This document shows positions 25,946-34,676 of a DNA stretch of 47,449 nt, one piece after another. Position 1 is the first letter of the stretch. Each line of letters begins with the position of its first letter. Source of the DNA: Sphingopyxis soli (lineage in GTDB: Bacteria; Pseudomonadota; Alphaproteobacteria; Sphingomonadales; Sphingomonadaceae); the NCBI RefSeq assembly GCF_018682675.1, contig NZ_JAFMTR010000089.1, forward strand, positions 1 through 47,449, given 5' to 3'. The notes under the pieces are model-generated. The model searched no databases. It saw nothing but the letters and a program-made list of their open reading frames with translations, and was not told where the DNA came from. Both the position numbers and the translations under genes were made by a program.

Positions 25946-27541
25946 TCATTTGAAAAGGCTACCCAAAATCCCGCGCATCAGCTGGCCGCCGAACTTGCCC
26001 GCGACCTGTCGGCCGAGGCTCGTCGCCGCCGACCGCGCCGCCGACTGGATCATCTTGTCGGCCATCGACGGCTTGGCAGCCTCGCGCGCCGCCGCCTTTT
26101 CCTGTTGCAGCCGCACCCGCTCCTCGGCGGCCTTGCGCTTCGCCTCTTCCTTCGCGGCGATCGCGGCCTGCTTTTCGGCCTCGGCCTGCGCTTTCGCCTC
26201 GACCGCCGCCGCCTGCGCCTGCTCGGCCTTGGCGGCAAGCAATTCCTCGGCGCTTTCGCGGTCGACCGCCGTGTCATATTTGCCCGCGACCGGGGAGATC
26301 GACTGGATGATCGCGCGCTCCCTGGCGTCGAGCGGGCCGGCGCGCGAGCAGGGCGGCTTGATCAGCGTGCGCTCGACCGGCGAGGGCGCCCCGTCGGCCA
26401 TCAGCAGCGAGACGAGCGCCTCGCCGACCTTCAGCTCGGTGATCTCGCGCGCGACATCGACTTTCGGATTGGGGCGGAAGGTGTCGGCGGCGGCCTTCAC
26501 CGCTTTCTGGTCGCGCGGGGTGAAGGCGCGCAGCGCGTGCTGGACGCGGTTGCCAAGCTGCGCCGCAACATCCTCGGGCACGTCGATCGGGTTCTGCGTA
26601 ACGAAATAGACCCCGACGCCCTTCGAACGGATCAGGCGGACGACCTGCTCGATCTTCTCGGTCAGCGCGGGCGGCGCGTCGTCGAACAGCAGATGCGCCT
26701 CGTCGAAGAAGAAGACGAGCTTTGGCTTGTCGGGGTCGCCGACCTCGGGAAGCGTCTCGAACATTTCGGACAGCAGCCAGAGCAGGAAGGTCGCATAGAG
26801 CTTCGGGCTCGCCATCAGCTTGTCGGCGGCGAGGATATTCAGGTAGCCGCGACCGTTCTCGTCGGTGCGGATCATGTCCTGGATGTCGAGCGCGGGCTCG
26901 CCGAAGAAATGGTCGCCGCCCTGGCTCTCCAGCGTCAGCAGCTGGCGCTGGATCGTGCCGACCGTGGCCTTCGACACATTGCCATATTTGGTCGTCAGCT
27001 CGTCGGCATTCTCGGCGCACCAGGCGAGCATCGCCTGCAGATCGCCCAGATCGAGCAGCAGCAGATTCTGCTCGTCGGCCACGCGGAAGGCGATCGCGAG
27101 CACGCCTTCCTGCACCTCGTTGAGCCCCATCAGCCGCGCAAGCAGCAACGGTCCCATTTCCGAAATCGTCGTGCGAATGGGATGCCCCTGCTCGCCGAAC
27201 AGATCCCAGAAGATCACCGGATTGTCGTGATAGGCCCAATCGCTGTCGCCGATCTCGGCGGCGCGCGCGGCGAAAATCTCGTGCATCTTCGATGTCGGGC
27301 TGCCCGCCATCGCCATGCCGGCAAGGTCGCCCTTCACGTCGGCGACGAACACCGGCACGCCGACCGCCGAAAAGCCCTCGGCCAGGCCCTGCAGGGTCAC
27401 CGTCTTGCCGGTTCCGGTCGCGCCCGCGATCAGCCCGTGGCGGTTCGCCCGCTTCAGCACCAGCGACTGGCGCGGCCCGTCGGGCGCTCCGCCGCCGCCT
27501 AGGCCGATGTAGATTTCGGTCGCTTCGCTGCCGTCGCTCAC
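25946..27541 (-). CDS. HerA-like (DUF853) ATPase
   Basis: This 531-residue protein belongs to the HerA/FtsK-type helicase-like P-loop group (DUF853). Walker A is GATGTGKT (40-47) and Walker B is [12 protein letters not shown]. The N-terminal IYIGLGGGG and the middle [48 protein letters not shown] block (about residues 310-355) are typical. The C-terminal 120 residues are an Ala/Lys/Glu-rich coiled coil ending in a hydrophobic tail. The GTG at 27541 is preferred over an ATG at 27556 because GGAGG lies eight bases before it. The biological role of this family in bacteria is not well defined; it precedes the globin-like gene. Confidence 0.88.
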   Translation of the reverse strand: MSDGSEATEIYIGLGGGGAPDGPRQSLVLKRANRHGLIAGATGTGKTVTLQGLAEGFSAVGVPVFVADVKGDLAGMAMAGSPTSKMHEIFAARAAEIGDSDWAYHDNPVIFWDLFGEQGHPIRTTISEMGPLLLARLMGLNEVQEGVLAIAFRVADEQNLLLLDLGDLQAMLAWCAENADELTTKYGNVSKATVGTIQRQLLTLESQGGDHFFGEPALDIQDMIRTDENGRGYLNILAADKLMASPKLYATFLLWLLSEMFETLPEVGDPDKPKLVFFFDEAHLLFDDAPPALTEKIEQVVRLIRSKGVGVYFVTQNPIDVPEDVAAQLGNRVQHALRAFTPRDQKAVKAAADTFRPNPKVDVAREITELKVGEALVSLLMADGAPSPVERTLIKPPCSRAGPLDARERAIIQSISPVAGKYDTAVDRESAEELLAAKAEQAQAAAVEAKAQAEAEKQAAIAAKEEAKRKAAEERVRLQQEKAAAREAAKPSMADKMIQSAARSAATSLGRQVAGKFGGQLMRGILGSLFK

Positions 27542-27677
27542 TCTGCATTCCTCCATTCGGGCACCCGATCAACGGTCTAGTGCGGAGGACAAGGTCAGGC
27601 AATCGGCAAAGCCGCGCGCGAGGCGCGCGCGCCAGAAGCCTTGCCAACCCCGCCGCATCGCGCCATCGCTGGCCCCG

Positions 27678-28637
27678 ATGCTTTCGCGCCTCTTCCCCGA
27701 CCGCTTCGTCCCCGTGCTGCTCGCGACAATCCTGCTCGCCAGCCTGCTGCCGGTGCGCGGCGCCGCGGTGCCTGTGGCGCAGGGGCTGTCGACCGCCGCG
27801 ATCGTCTTCCTGTTTTTCCTGAATGGCGTCCGCCTGCCGCGCGACGAAGTACTCCACGGCATCCGCAACTGGAAGCTGCAGGGCAGCGCGCTCGCCTTCT
27901 GCTTCGGCGTCATGGCGCTGCTCGGCCTCGCCGCGCAGGCGGCGACCGCGCCCGTCCTGCCCGCCACCCTCGCGCTGGGCTTCCTCTTCCTCGGCATCCT
28001 GCCCTCGACCGTCCAGTCGGCGACTGCCGCGAGCAGCCTCGCCGGCGGCAATGTCGCCGCCAGCGTCGTCGCCGCCGCGCTGCTCAACCTCACCGGCGTC
28101 GCCGCCTCGCCGCTGCTTTTCGCCGCGCTCGCGGGAGCAGAGGGCGAGATTCACGGGCAAGCGGTGCTGCGCATCGTCGCGATCCTGCTGCTTCCCTTCG
28201 TTGCCGGGCAGCTCGTCCAGCGCTGGCTGCGCCCGTGGGTGCTGGCGAACCGCGGCCTCGCGACTGTCATGGACCGCACCGCGATCGCCATCGCGGTCTA
28301 TGTCGCCTTCTCGGCGGCGGTCGTCGCGGGCATATGGGGCCTGCTCGACGGGCGCGAGATCGGGATCGTCTTTGCGGCCGTCGCCGTGCTGCTCGCGCTG
28401 TCCTTTGGCGGCGCGTGGGCGCTCGGCGGCCTGCTGAATCTCGCCCGCGCCGACCGCATCACCCTGCTATTCTCGGGCGCGCAAAAGAGCATCGCGGTCG
28501 GCGCGCCGCTCGCCGCGACGCTGTTCCCGCCCGCGACCGCCGGCATGGTGCTGGTCCCGATCCTCGTCTATCATATGGCGCAGCTGATCCTCTCGGCGTG
28601 GATCGCGCCCATACTCGCGCGGCGCCAAGAGGTGTAG
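27678..28637 (+). CDS. Bile-acid:sodium symporter-like (SBF) transporter
   Basis: The 319-residue protein has about ten hydrophobic segments. The SBF-like family is recognisable from LSTAAIVFLFFLNGVRLPRDEVLHGIRNWKLQG, LPSTVQSATAASSLAGGNVAASVVAAALLNLTG and FSGAQKSIAVGAPLAATLFP. Relatives include YfeH-type proteins that move organic anions with sodium, but the substrate here is unknown. It is divergent from the HerA-like gene across about 135 bases and lies 64 bases upstream of the telA-like gene on the same strand. Confidence 0.88.
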   Translation: MLSRLFPDRFVPVLLATILLASLLPVRGAAVPVAQGLSTAAIVFLFFLNGVRLPRDEVLHGIRNWKLQGSALAFCFGVMALLGLAAQAATAPVLPATLALGFLFLGILPSTVQSATAASSLAGGNVAASVVAAALLNLTGVAASPLLFAALAGAEGEIHGQAVLRIVAILLLPFVAGQLVQRWLRPWVLANRGLATVMDRTAIAIAVYVAFSAAVVAGIWGLLDGREIGIVFAAVAVLLALSFGGAWALGGLLNLARADRITLLFSGAQKSIAVGAPLAATLFPPATAGMVLVPILVYHMAQLILSAWIAPILARRQEV

Positions 28638-28701
28638 TGCTTGAATAATACAGGACTGCGTGCCATATAGTCTGGCGGCATAGGGGTTGGAAGGAACAGG
28701 A

Positions 28702-29913
28702 ATGAGCGAAGAGACCGTGACGGCCACCGCACCCGAAACACTGACGCTGACGCCGCCCGAACCCGTCCCCGCCGTGGCGCCCGAAAAGGCTGCGGGCCTG
28801 GTCCCGCTGTCGGGCGAACAGAAATCGAAGCTCGAGGAGCGCGTCGACAGCTTCATCGACGACCTTGTCGCGCAGGACGAGAATTCGCCCGAATTCGGCA
28901 AGCGCGTCGACCAGATCACCAATATGGGCCGCAAGGAGATGCTGGAGGCGGCGAGCCACAGCAACCGCTTCCTCGACCGCCCGATCCGCGCGATGGACCG
29001 CGACACCGACATCGGCCAGAGCCTCATCGAGCTCCGCACCACGGTCGAACGGCTCGATCCCTCGGCGAACGGCAAGCTGCTCAGCAAACGCGGCTTCCTC
29101 GACAAGATTTTCGGCAGCAAGATCAACAATTATTTCGCGCAATACCGCAGCGCGCAGACGCATATCGGCGGCATCCTGACCGCCTTGTCGAACGGCAAGG
29201 ACGAGCTCTTGATGGACAATGCCGCAATCGACGTCGAGCGCCGCAAGATGTGGGAATCGATGGGCAAGCTCGAGCAGATGATCCACATCTCGAGGACGCT
29301 CGACGAGCGGCTGGAGGCGAAGGCGACCGAGCTCGACGGCAGCGATCCCGCCAAGGCGAAGATTATCCGCGAAAACGCCCTTTTCTACGCCCGCCAGCGC
29401 ACGCAGGATCTGCTGACGCAGATGGCGGTGACGGTGCAGGGCTATCTCGCGCTCGATCTGGTCAAGAAGAACAATGTCGAGCTGGTGAAGGGCGTCGACC
29501 GCGCCTCCACCACCACCGTCGGCGCGCTCAAGACCGCGATCACCGTCGCGCAGGCGATGACGAACCAGAAGCTCGTCCTCGAACAGATCACCGCGCTCAA
29601 CACTACGACCGCGAACATCATCGACGGCACGTCGAAGATGCTGAAGGACAACACCGCGCGCATCCACGAGCAGGCGGCATCGAGCACCATCCCGATGGAA
29701 ACGCTGCAGCGCGCCTTCCAGAATATCTACGACACGATGGACGCGATCGACACCTTCAAGGTCAAGGCGCTCGACACGATGAAGACGACCGTGACCACGC
29801 TCGAAGGCGAGGTCGCCAAGTCGAAAGGCTATATCGCGCGCGCCGAGGGTGCATCGCAGGCGCAGGCGAGCGTCGGCGGCGAGGGCAGCCCGCTCGCCGC
29901 GCTCGAAGGCTGA
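28702..29913 (+). CDS. TelA/KlaA-family toxic-anion resistance protein
   Basis: This 403-residue soluble, mostly helical protein matches the TelA family (tellurite/toxic anion resistance). Typical segments are FIDDLVAQDENSPEFGKRVDQITNMGRKEM, FLDKIFGSKINNYFAQYRSAQTHIGGIL and TVQGYLALDLVKKNNVELVKGVDRASTTTVGALKTAITVAQA. The ATG at 28702 follows GGAACAGG. Family members are linked to tellurite or envelope stress resistance, but the mechanism is poorly known. The next gene, eight bases on, encodes an XpaC-like membrane protein; TelA and XpaC homologues also pair in Bacillus. Confidence 0.92.
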   Translation: MSEETVTATAPETLTLTPPEPVPAVAPEKAAGLVPLSGEQKSKLEERVDSFIDDLVAQDENSPEFGKRVDQITNMGRKEMLEAASHSNRFLDRPIRAMDRDTDIGQSLIELRTTVERLDPSANGKLLSKRGFLDKIFGSKINNYFAQYRSAQTHIGGILTALSNGKDELLMDNAAIDVERRKMWESMGKLEQMIHISRTLDERLEAKATELDGSDPAKAKIIRENALFYARQRTQDLLTQMAVTVQGYLALDLVKKNNVELVKGVDRASTTTVGALKTAITVAQAMTNQKLVLEQITALNTTTANIIDGTSKMLKDNTARIHEQAASSTIPMETLQRAFQNIYDTMDAIDTFKVKALDTMKTTVTTLEGEVAKSKGYIARAEGASQAQASVGGEGSPLAALEG

Positions 29914-29921
29914 GGCAAATC

Positions 29922-30680
29922 ATGTCGATGAGCGAAGTCGATCAGGTCCGGCTTTCGGCGGCCTCCGCGATCGAACGGTCGCGCGAGCGGCGCCGACCGA
30001 TCGGCACCAAGAGCGTGGCGCTGCGCCGCCAGCATCTCTACAGAAAGCTCGGCCGCGTCCTCGTCGCGGGCGGCATCGTCCTGATCGGCGCGGCGCTGTT
30101 CGGCGCGCTGGTCCAGCCTTTGGGCTTCACTGGCCTGCTCGCGCTGTTCGTGCTGCTGATCGGCGTCGCGGTGCTGTTCGGCAAATGGCCGCCCTTCCCC
30201 GAGCCGCGCCAGCAGGATCTGCCGAAGACCGACCTCAAGCAACTCGCCGGCCGCACCGAGATCTGGCTCGAGGCCCAGCGCCCCGCCCTCCCCGCGCCGG
30301 CGCGCCAGCTCGTCGACGGCATCGGCGTCCAGCTCGACCTGCTCGCGCCGCAGCTCCAGACGCTCGACGCGTCGAGCCCGGCGGCGGCGAACATCCGCAA
30401 GCTCGTCGGCGAAGACCTGCCCGAACTCGTCGCGGGCTATCAGCGCATTCCCGCGGGCCTCCGCAAGGAAGCCCATGCCGGGCGCACCCCCGACGAAACG
30501 CTCGTCGGCGGGCTCACGATGCTCGAACGCGAAATCGGCGACGCCGCGCGCAGTCTCGCCGCGGGCGAACTCGACAAGCTCGCGACGCGCGAACGCTATC
30601 TCCAGCTCAAATATCAGGATCTCCAGCTCAAATATCAGGGCATCGAGGGCGAGGATAAGCCGGTGGCGGACCGGCCCTAG
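29922..30680 (+). CDS. XpaC-like two-helix membrane protein, TelA partner
   Basis: The 252-residue product has a basic N-terminus, two closely spaced membrane helices (about residues 46-66 and 68-88), and a long soluble helical tail. The layout and its place next to telA resemble XpaC (5-bromo-4-chloroindolyl phosphate hydrolysis family), but I cannot confirm homology by eye. The tail ends in a tandem repeat, LQLKYQD-LQLKYQG, made by a perfect 21-bp duplication. The ATG at 29922 is eight bases after the telA-like stop, so the two genes are co-transcribed. Confidence 0.75.
   Translation: MSMSEVDQVRLSAASAIERSRERRRPIGTKSVALRRQHLYRKLGRVLVAGGIVLIGAALFGALVQPLGFTGLLALFVLLIGVAVLFGKWPPFPEPRQQDLPKTDLKQLAGRTEIWLEAQRPALPAPARQLVDGIGVQLDLLAPQLQTLDASSPAAANIRKLVGEDLPELVAGYQRIPAGLRKEAHAGRTPDETLVGGLTMLEREIGDAARSLAAGELDKLATRERYLQLKYQDLQLKYQGIEGEDKPVADRP
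30598..30639 (+). repeat. Perfect 21-bp tandem duplication within the XpaC-like gene
   Basis: Two identical 21-base units (ATCTCCAGCTC... ending ATCAGG) occupy 30598-30618 and 30619-30639. The duplication keeps the reading frame and adds seven residues (LQLKYQD/LQLKYQG) to the C-terminal helix. Perfect identity points to a recent event. Confidence 0.9.
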
Positions 30681-30707
30681 CTTGCCAGGCGCCGCTCCCG
30701 TTCGTCC

Positions 30708-31031
30708 TTAAAGCCGCCGCAGCCGCTGCGTCCCCGCGAACCACAGTGCGAGGACGAGCAGCAGTGGAGGGGCAAGGCCCCAGTGCGCGGGCCCCGCGAG
30801 CGGCGCGAGCAGGTCCGACGACGACAGCAGCCACAGCGCCGCGAGCAACGCGCCGATCGCCAGAGCTTCGAAAGCAAAGCTCTTCCAGAAGCGGCGCTCG
30901 GCGCGCGCCAGCGCCGCCTCGGCATCGATCCGGCGCTCGACGCGGACCAGAAACGCGCGGTCACCCGGCCGCGCGGGCGGCGCCAACGCTGCGCCCAGCA
31001 TCGCGTCGATAGCCTCGTCGGACTGCGTCAT
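30708..31031 (-). CDS. Small two-helix membrane protein, possible sigma-factor partner
   Basis: This 107-residue protein has a soluble acidic/basic N-terminus (MTQSDEAIDAMLGAALAPPARPGDRAFLVRVERRIDAEAAL-type) and two membrane helices (about 52-70 and 83-98). Its ATG overlaps the sigma-factor stop (ATGA, 31028-31031), which suggests that it controls or senses for the sigma factor. There is no zinc-finger (HxxxCxxC) anti-sigma motif, so an anti-sigma role is only inferred from position. Confidence 0.7.
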   Translation of the reverse strand: MTQSDEAIDAMLGAALAPPARPGDRAFLVRVERRIDAEAALARAERRFWKSFAFEALAIGALLAALWLLSSSDLLAPLAGPAHWGLAPPLLLVLALWFAGTQRLRRL

Positions 31032-31483
31032 GATGGGCCTCCTTCGCCGATCATCTTCTGCGCCTTTGCGCGCCCGCGCAAGACCAGCGATTTGAGCGTA
31101 CCGAGCGGCACCCCCATGATTTCCGCCGCCTCGCCGTGCGAGCAGCCGTGGCCGAAGCACAGGGTGAGCGCGGCGCGCTCCTGCGGCGACAGGCCGGCGA
31201 GCAGGCGTTCGGCGTCGAGCGCGGCGTCGCTTGCCGGCCGCGGGTCGCTCGACGTCGGGACATCTTCGCCGGCCGCCAGCCCCTCGCGCCGCCGCGCCGT
31301 GCGCCGCTGGTCGAGGAACAGCCGCCAGCCGATCCCCATGACCCACGCGGCATAGCTGCCCTGCCCCCGATAGTCGCGCGCGCGGGTCCAGGCGCGCACG
31401 AACGCCTCCTGCGCCAGGTCGTCGGCATCGCTCCCCGCGACGCGCGACAGGAAGGCGCGCAACCGCCCCTCGTGCCGCAGCAC
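31028..31483 (-). CDS. ECF-type RNA polymerase sigma factor, N-terminus uncertain
   Basis: The frame encodes sigma region 2 (DADDLAQEAFVRAWTRARDYRGQGSYAAWVMGIGWRLFLDQRR) and region 4 (LSPQERAALTLCFGHGCSHGEAAEIMGVPLGTLKSLVLRGRAKAQ), typical of ECF sigma factors. The first standard start in this frame is GTG at 31483. However, homologous-looking codons continue upstream to about 31564 (DDEGAADADWALNQRVAGGDRAAFQLLV), with no ATG, GTG or TTG to start them. A GTG at 31566, overlapping the previous stop (GTGA), is out of frame by one base. One base may have been lost near 31562. The short form given here would lack the start of region 2. Confidence 0.8.
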   Translation of the reverse strand: MLRHEGRLRAFLSRVAGSDADDLAQEAFVRAWTRARDYRGQGSYAAWVMGIGWRLFLDQRRTARRREGLAAGEDVPTSSDPRPASDAALDAERLLAGLSPQERAALTLCFGHGCSHGEAAEIMGVPLGTLKSLVLRGRAKAQKMIGEGGPS

Positions 31484-31562
31484 GAGGAGCTGGAAAGCGG
31501 CGCGATCTCCCCCGGCAACGCGCTGGTTGAGGGCCCAATCGGCATCCGCGGCGCCTTCATCG

Positions 31563-32171
31563 TCACGCAGCGCCGCGCTCCTCGGCGGCCGCTGCGCGTG
31601 CGAGGCGGCGGCGATAGAGCAGCGCGGCGCCGACGAAGGCGGGAAACAGCGCGGCGCCCGCCGACAGGCGGATCAGCTGCTCATGCCCCTGGATCAGTCC
31701 GAAGCCCGCCATCGCGAGCCCGATCGCCAGCAGCACCAGCCCGTTGCGGTCGTCGCCGGGCGCGTCGCCCGACTTGCCGAACCCGATGCCAAGCTGCTCG
31801 TAGGGTTTGTTGAGCTTGTCGATCATCGGCAGCGCCGCGTCGGACTTCGCCTCGAGCGCGCGGCGGATCGAGCGGTGCAGCATCCACGCGTGGAGCAGCC
31901 GCGCGAGCAGGAAAAAGCCGATCACGAACAGCGCCACCATCGTGATATTCTCGAGCAGGTTGAAGAAGCTGTCGCTTACCGCAACCAGCTCGGTGGTCGG
32001 CGGCGGCGGCGGCATGAACGACGCGATATCGCGCGGATCGATATAGGCGGCGACGTCGGCGGCGCTGATCACCTCGCCCGGCGCGACCGGCACGGTAACG
32101 CTTGCGGCGGGCGCCGGCGCGGCGGGCACCGCGGCGGCCGTGGCGGCAGCGGCGGCAAGCAAATAGCTCAT
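31563..32171 (-). CDS. DUF6249-like membrane protein
   Basis: The 202-residue product starts with a hydrophobic Ala-rich segment, then a proline-rich stretch (FMPPPPPTTE, about 53-62), one membrane helix (ITMVALFVIGFFLLARLL, about 76-93), a basic loop (HRSIRRALEAK), and two more helices near the C-terminus. I recall this layout from DUF6249 proteins near ECF sigma genes. The ribosome binding site GGAGAGAGA precedes the ATG. Its stop overlaps a GTG that would be the natural start of the sigma factor. It probably senses or relays envelope signals, but that is inferred from context. Confidence 0.75.
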   Translation of the reverse strand: MSYLLAAAAATAAAVPAAPAPAASVTVPVAPGEVISAADVAAYIDPRDIASFMPPPPPTTELVAVSDSFFNLLENITMVALFVIGFFLLARLLHAWMLHRSIRRALEAKSDAALPMIDKLNKPYEQLGIGFGKSGDAPGDDRNGLVLLAIGLAMAGFGLIQGHEQLIRLSAGAALFPAFVGAALLYRRRLARAAAAEERGAA

Positions 32172-32609
32172 ATTCTCTCTCCTTCACGCCCGGGGGCGTG
32201 TGAAACCACAGGCGGCGGCTCCCGGCAAGGCGGGACGGCTGCGCCGGGGAACGCAAGCCGAGCCCGCGCGGAGCCGCCGCCAGGACCGGCATCGCGCCGA
32301 TCATCGACTGGACGGCGTCGCGGCGCCAATCGGATGCAGGCCGGGCGATATTTTTTGCGCCACGACTATTCGGGCCGGATGGCGGGATCGGGACGCAACG
32401 GGACGGCCAAGCCCCGCTTCCGGCGCACCACCCCGCAATAGGTGCACCGGCCCCGCCGCGAAGGAGCCCGCCACCGCATCGCGAAAGCGGTCCGAATTTT
32501 GGTTGCGGGAGATGGATATGGCCGTTGCCGTACAAACCGGCGCGTCGTCGCGTAACCTCCCGAACGTCCGAAATGGGGTGGGGAGCTGCCGTTGGAGGAG
32601 AGAGCTGAT
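32172..32609. other. Upstream region of the sigma-factor operon, no gene seen
   Basis: This stretch holds the promoter region for the DUF6249-like gene. A hairpin CACGCC-CGGG-GGCGTG (32185-32200) lies just before its ribosome binding site. An AT-rich patch (GATATTTTTTGCG, 32347-32359) is unusual for the region and may be part of a promoter. No open frame here has a recognisable product or convincing codon use. Confidence 0.4.
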
Positions 32610-32732
32610 TCCCCCTCCTGCTTGCGGGAGGGGCAGCGAGGCTTGCCAGCTTGCTGGCTAGCCGCAGCGGGGTGGGCTGATCGCAACGGCGCTGGCCCAC
32701 CCCCGACCCCTCCCGCAAGCGGGAGGGGAGAT
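32610..32732. repeat. Inverted-repeat element (CCCTCCCGC family)
   Basis: The outer arms CCCCCTCCTGCTTGCGGGAG (from 32611) and CCCCTCCCGCAAGCGGGAGG (from 32707) each form their own hairpin and pair with each other. Between them GGTGGGC and GCCCACC also pair. This looks like a miniature intergenic repeat typical of sphingomonad chromosomes, with no coding capacity. Confidence 0.65.
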
Positions 32733-32872
32733 TAACCGCCGCAACCGGTCGCGTCCGGTCATCCGATCCTGACCGACGCCAAGGGGAGCCATGCCCGAAA
32801 CCCGTCGCGCCACCCCGGATCGACAAGACGGCCCCGACGCAGCGTTTCGGCGCGCTCGGCACGATCCGCGCC
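32733..32872. other. Intergenic stretch, nothing supported
   Basis: This stretch lies between the repeat and the GGDEF gene stop. A 44-codon frame starting at 32791 has an AAGGGGAG site but no recognisable product and runs antisense into the GGDEF gene, so I do not call it. Confidence 0.3.
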
Positions 32873-34633
32873 TCAGCTCGAAAACGCAGCCTCGCGGCCC
32901 GGGGCGTCGCCGGGCGGGTCGTTGAAACAGCGCTGGATGACGACGCAGTCGCGCCCGCCGCGCTTGGCGTCGTACAGCGCCTCGTCGGCGAGCCGGTAGA
33001 GCTGTTGGAAATCGCCCGCGGGGCGCACTTCGGCGACGCCGACGCTCGCGGTGACACTCCCCTCGCCGATCAGGACGCTATGATCGCAGGCGGCGATGCC
33101 GCGGCGCACGCTCTCGGCGAAGCGCGCCAGCACCATCCCTTCCATGCCCACGGTCAGCAGGCCGAACTCCTCGCCGCCGAGGCGCGCGACCGAGCACATC
33201 GGTCCTTCCCAGCGTTCGATTCGGCGCGCGACCTCGCACAGCACGGCGTCGCCCGCATCGTGGCCATGGACGTCGTTGATCGACTTGAACCGGTCGATGT
33301 CGACAACCAGCAGCGCGGCCACCAGATCGTCGGCGTGCGCGCGGGCGAGCAGCGGGGTCACGCTCTCGACGAAGCCGCGGCGGTTGAGCAGGCCCGTCAG
33401 CGGATCGCGGCGCGCAAGCTGCTGCGCAAAGGCCTCCGCCGCGCGCGCGCGGTCGCGCTCGATCCGCAGCTGCGCCAGCCGCCGCGTCGCCGACGCCGAC
33501 AGCCACAGCGCCTGCCAGGTCGCGGCGAGCAGGACCATGACCTTCGACCCGCCGCCCCACAGGCTGTCGTCGACGTCGACGATGTGGATGAAGGCGAGCA
33601 CCGCCATCGGCAGGCACCAGGCGGCCAGAAAATCGCGCGCCTCGACCGAACCGCGCCGCCAGGCGAGGCCAAGGCAGGCGGCGACCGCGGCGAGATCGGC
33701 CAGGATGACCAGCCCCAGCAGATCGCCCCATCGCGCCAGATTTTCGCTGCGGATCAGCGCCAGCGGCACGCCGACGACGCCGACGAACCCGCCGAGCGCG
33801 AGCGCCGCCAGACGCAGGCGCCGCGCCACGAGCCGCGCGTCGATGGCGAGCACGGCGCTGGCGGTGGCGACGGCGATCGCGAGGCAGGCGAGAAAGGTTC
33901 CGATCTTGGCCGACGCGGTGCCGGCGAGCCACGGCAGCAGGCCGAGATGCGCCTGCGACCAGACCGCACCCCACAACAGCATCGTCGCCGACCAGCCGGC
34001 CTGCCACGCAAGATAGGAGCGCCGCACCGCGACCGCGAGCGACAGGCTGTAGATCCCGCTGACGAGCAGCAGGGTCAGCGCCGCGCCGATCGCGATCGCC
34101 ATCCCGGTCGACTGGACCACCGCGTCGCCTTTCGGGATCAGGCGCGCGCGGAGCAGATCGACGCTCGCCAGCCGGTCGAAGCGCATCGTCACCGCGGTCA
34201 GCGGCACCGTCCGCTCGGGCGCCTCGAACACGATCTGCCCGCCCGCCCGCCAGCGCGAGCCATAGTCGCCCTGCCGTACCTGCTGCCAACGGGTCTGCCC
34301 GTCGGCATAGGTGAAGGCGACCGCCAGCCGGTCGAAGCGCGACTGGTGGATCATCAGCGCGACGTCGCTGCGCCAGCGCCGCCCGCGCTCCGGCGCGGCG
34401 CGCAGCCAGAGGCTCGCCTTATGGTAGCCGGCAGGCGACCCGGCGCAGGAAAAGGCCAGCGAGCCAAGACCGGCATCGGGCAGGCCAAGCGGGCTTTGCG
34501 CGTGGCATAGCGGGGCACCCACTTTGAGCGTTTCGGCGTGCGACGGCACCGCCAGCAGGGCGCAGACAAGCATCGCCAGCCCCGGCAAAAGGCGGCCGCG
34601 CAGCATCGTCCACAGATTGCCCCCCGCAGTCAT
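32873..34633 (-). CDS. Membrane diguanylate cyclase with 7TM sensor
   Basis: The 586-residue protein has a signal peptide (to about residue 33, VPSHAE), a periplasmic 7TMR-DISM-like extracellular domain, seven hydrophobic segments (about 185-400), a short coiled coil (RRLAQLRIERDRARAAEAFAQQL), and a C-terminal GGDEF domain. The GGDEF site reads RLGGEEFGLL, an active-type GG[DE]EF, and DPLTGLLNRRGF and VVDIDRFKSINDVHGHDAGDAVL are conserved. It should make cyclic di-GMP from two GTP in response to an external signal. The start at 34633 follows AGGAGG. No effector gene is adjacent. Confidence 0.92.
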   Translation of the reverse strand: MTAGGNLWTMLRGRLLPGLAMLVCALLAVPSHAETLKVGAPLCHAQSPLGLPDAGLGSLAFSCAGSPAGYHKASLWLRAAPERGRRWRSDVALMIHQSRFDRLAVAFTYADGQTRWQQVRQGDYGSRWRAGGQIVFEAPERTVPLTAVTMRFDRLASVDLLRARLIPKGDAVVQSTGMAIAIGAALTLLLVSGIYSLSLAVAVRRSYLAWQAGWSATMLLWGAVWSQAHLGLLPWLAGTASAKIGTFLACLAIAVATASAVLAIDARLVARRLRLAALALGGFVGVVGVPLALIRSENLARWGDLLGLVILADLAAVAACLGLAWRRGSVEARDFLAAWCLPMAVLAFIHIVDVDDSLWGGGSKVMVLLAATWQALWLSASATRRLAQLRIERDRARAAEAFAQQLARRDPLTGLLNRRGFVESVTPLLARAHADDLVAALLVVDIDRFKSINDVHGHDAGDAVLCEVARRIERWEGPMCSVARLGGEEFGLLTVGMEGMVLARFAESVRRGIAACDHSVLIGEGSVTASVGVAEVRPAGDFQQLYRLADEALYDAKRGGRDCVVIQRCFNDPPGDAPGREAAFSS

Positions 34634-34676
34634 GTGCCTCCTATTGCATGAAAATCTTCGAAAATCTTTACCGGCG

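Noticed and set aside
30708..31031. Zinc-finger anti-sigma factor
   Set aside because: No HxxxCxxC motif is present, so only a positional link to the sigma factor is kept.
32512..32661. Short frame starting MDMAVAVQTGASS
   Set aside because: It runs straight into the inverted repeat, which is non-coding elsewhere.
32791..32925. Forty-four-codon frame starting MPETRRATPDRQ
   Set aside because: It has a fair ribosome binding site but no recognisable product and overlaps the GGDEF gene in antisense.
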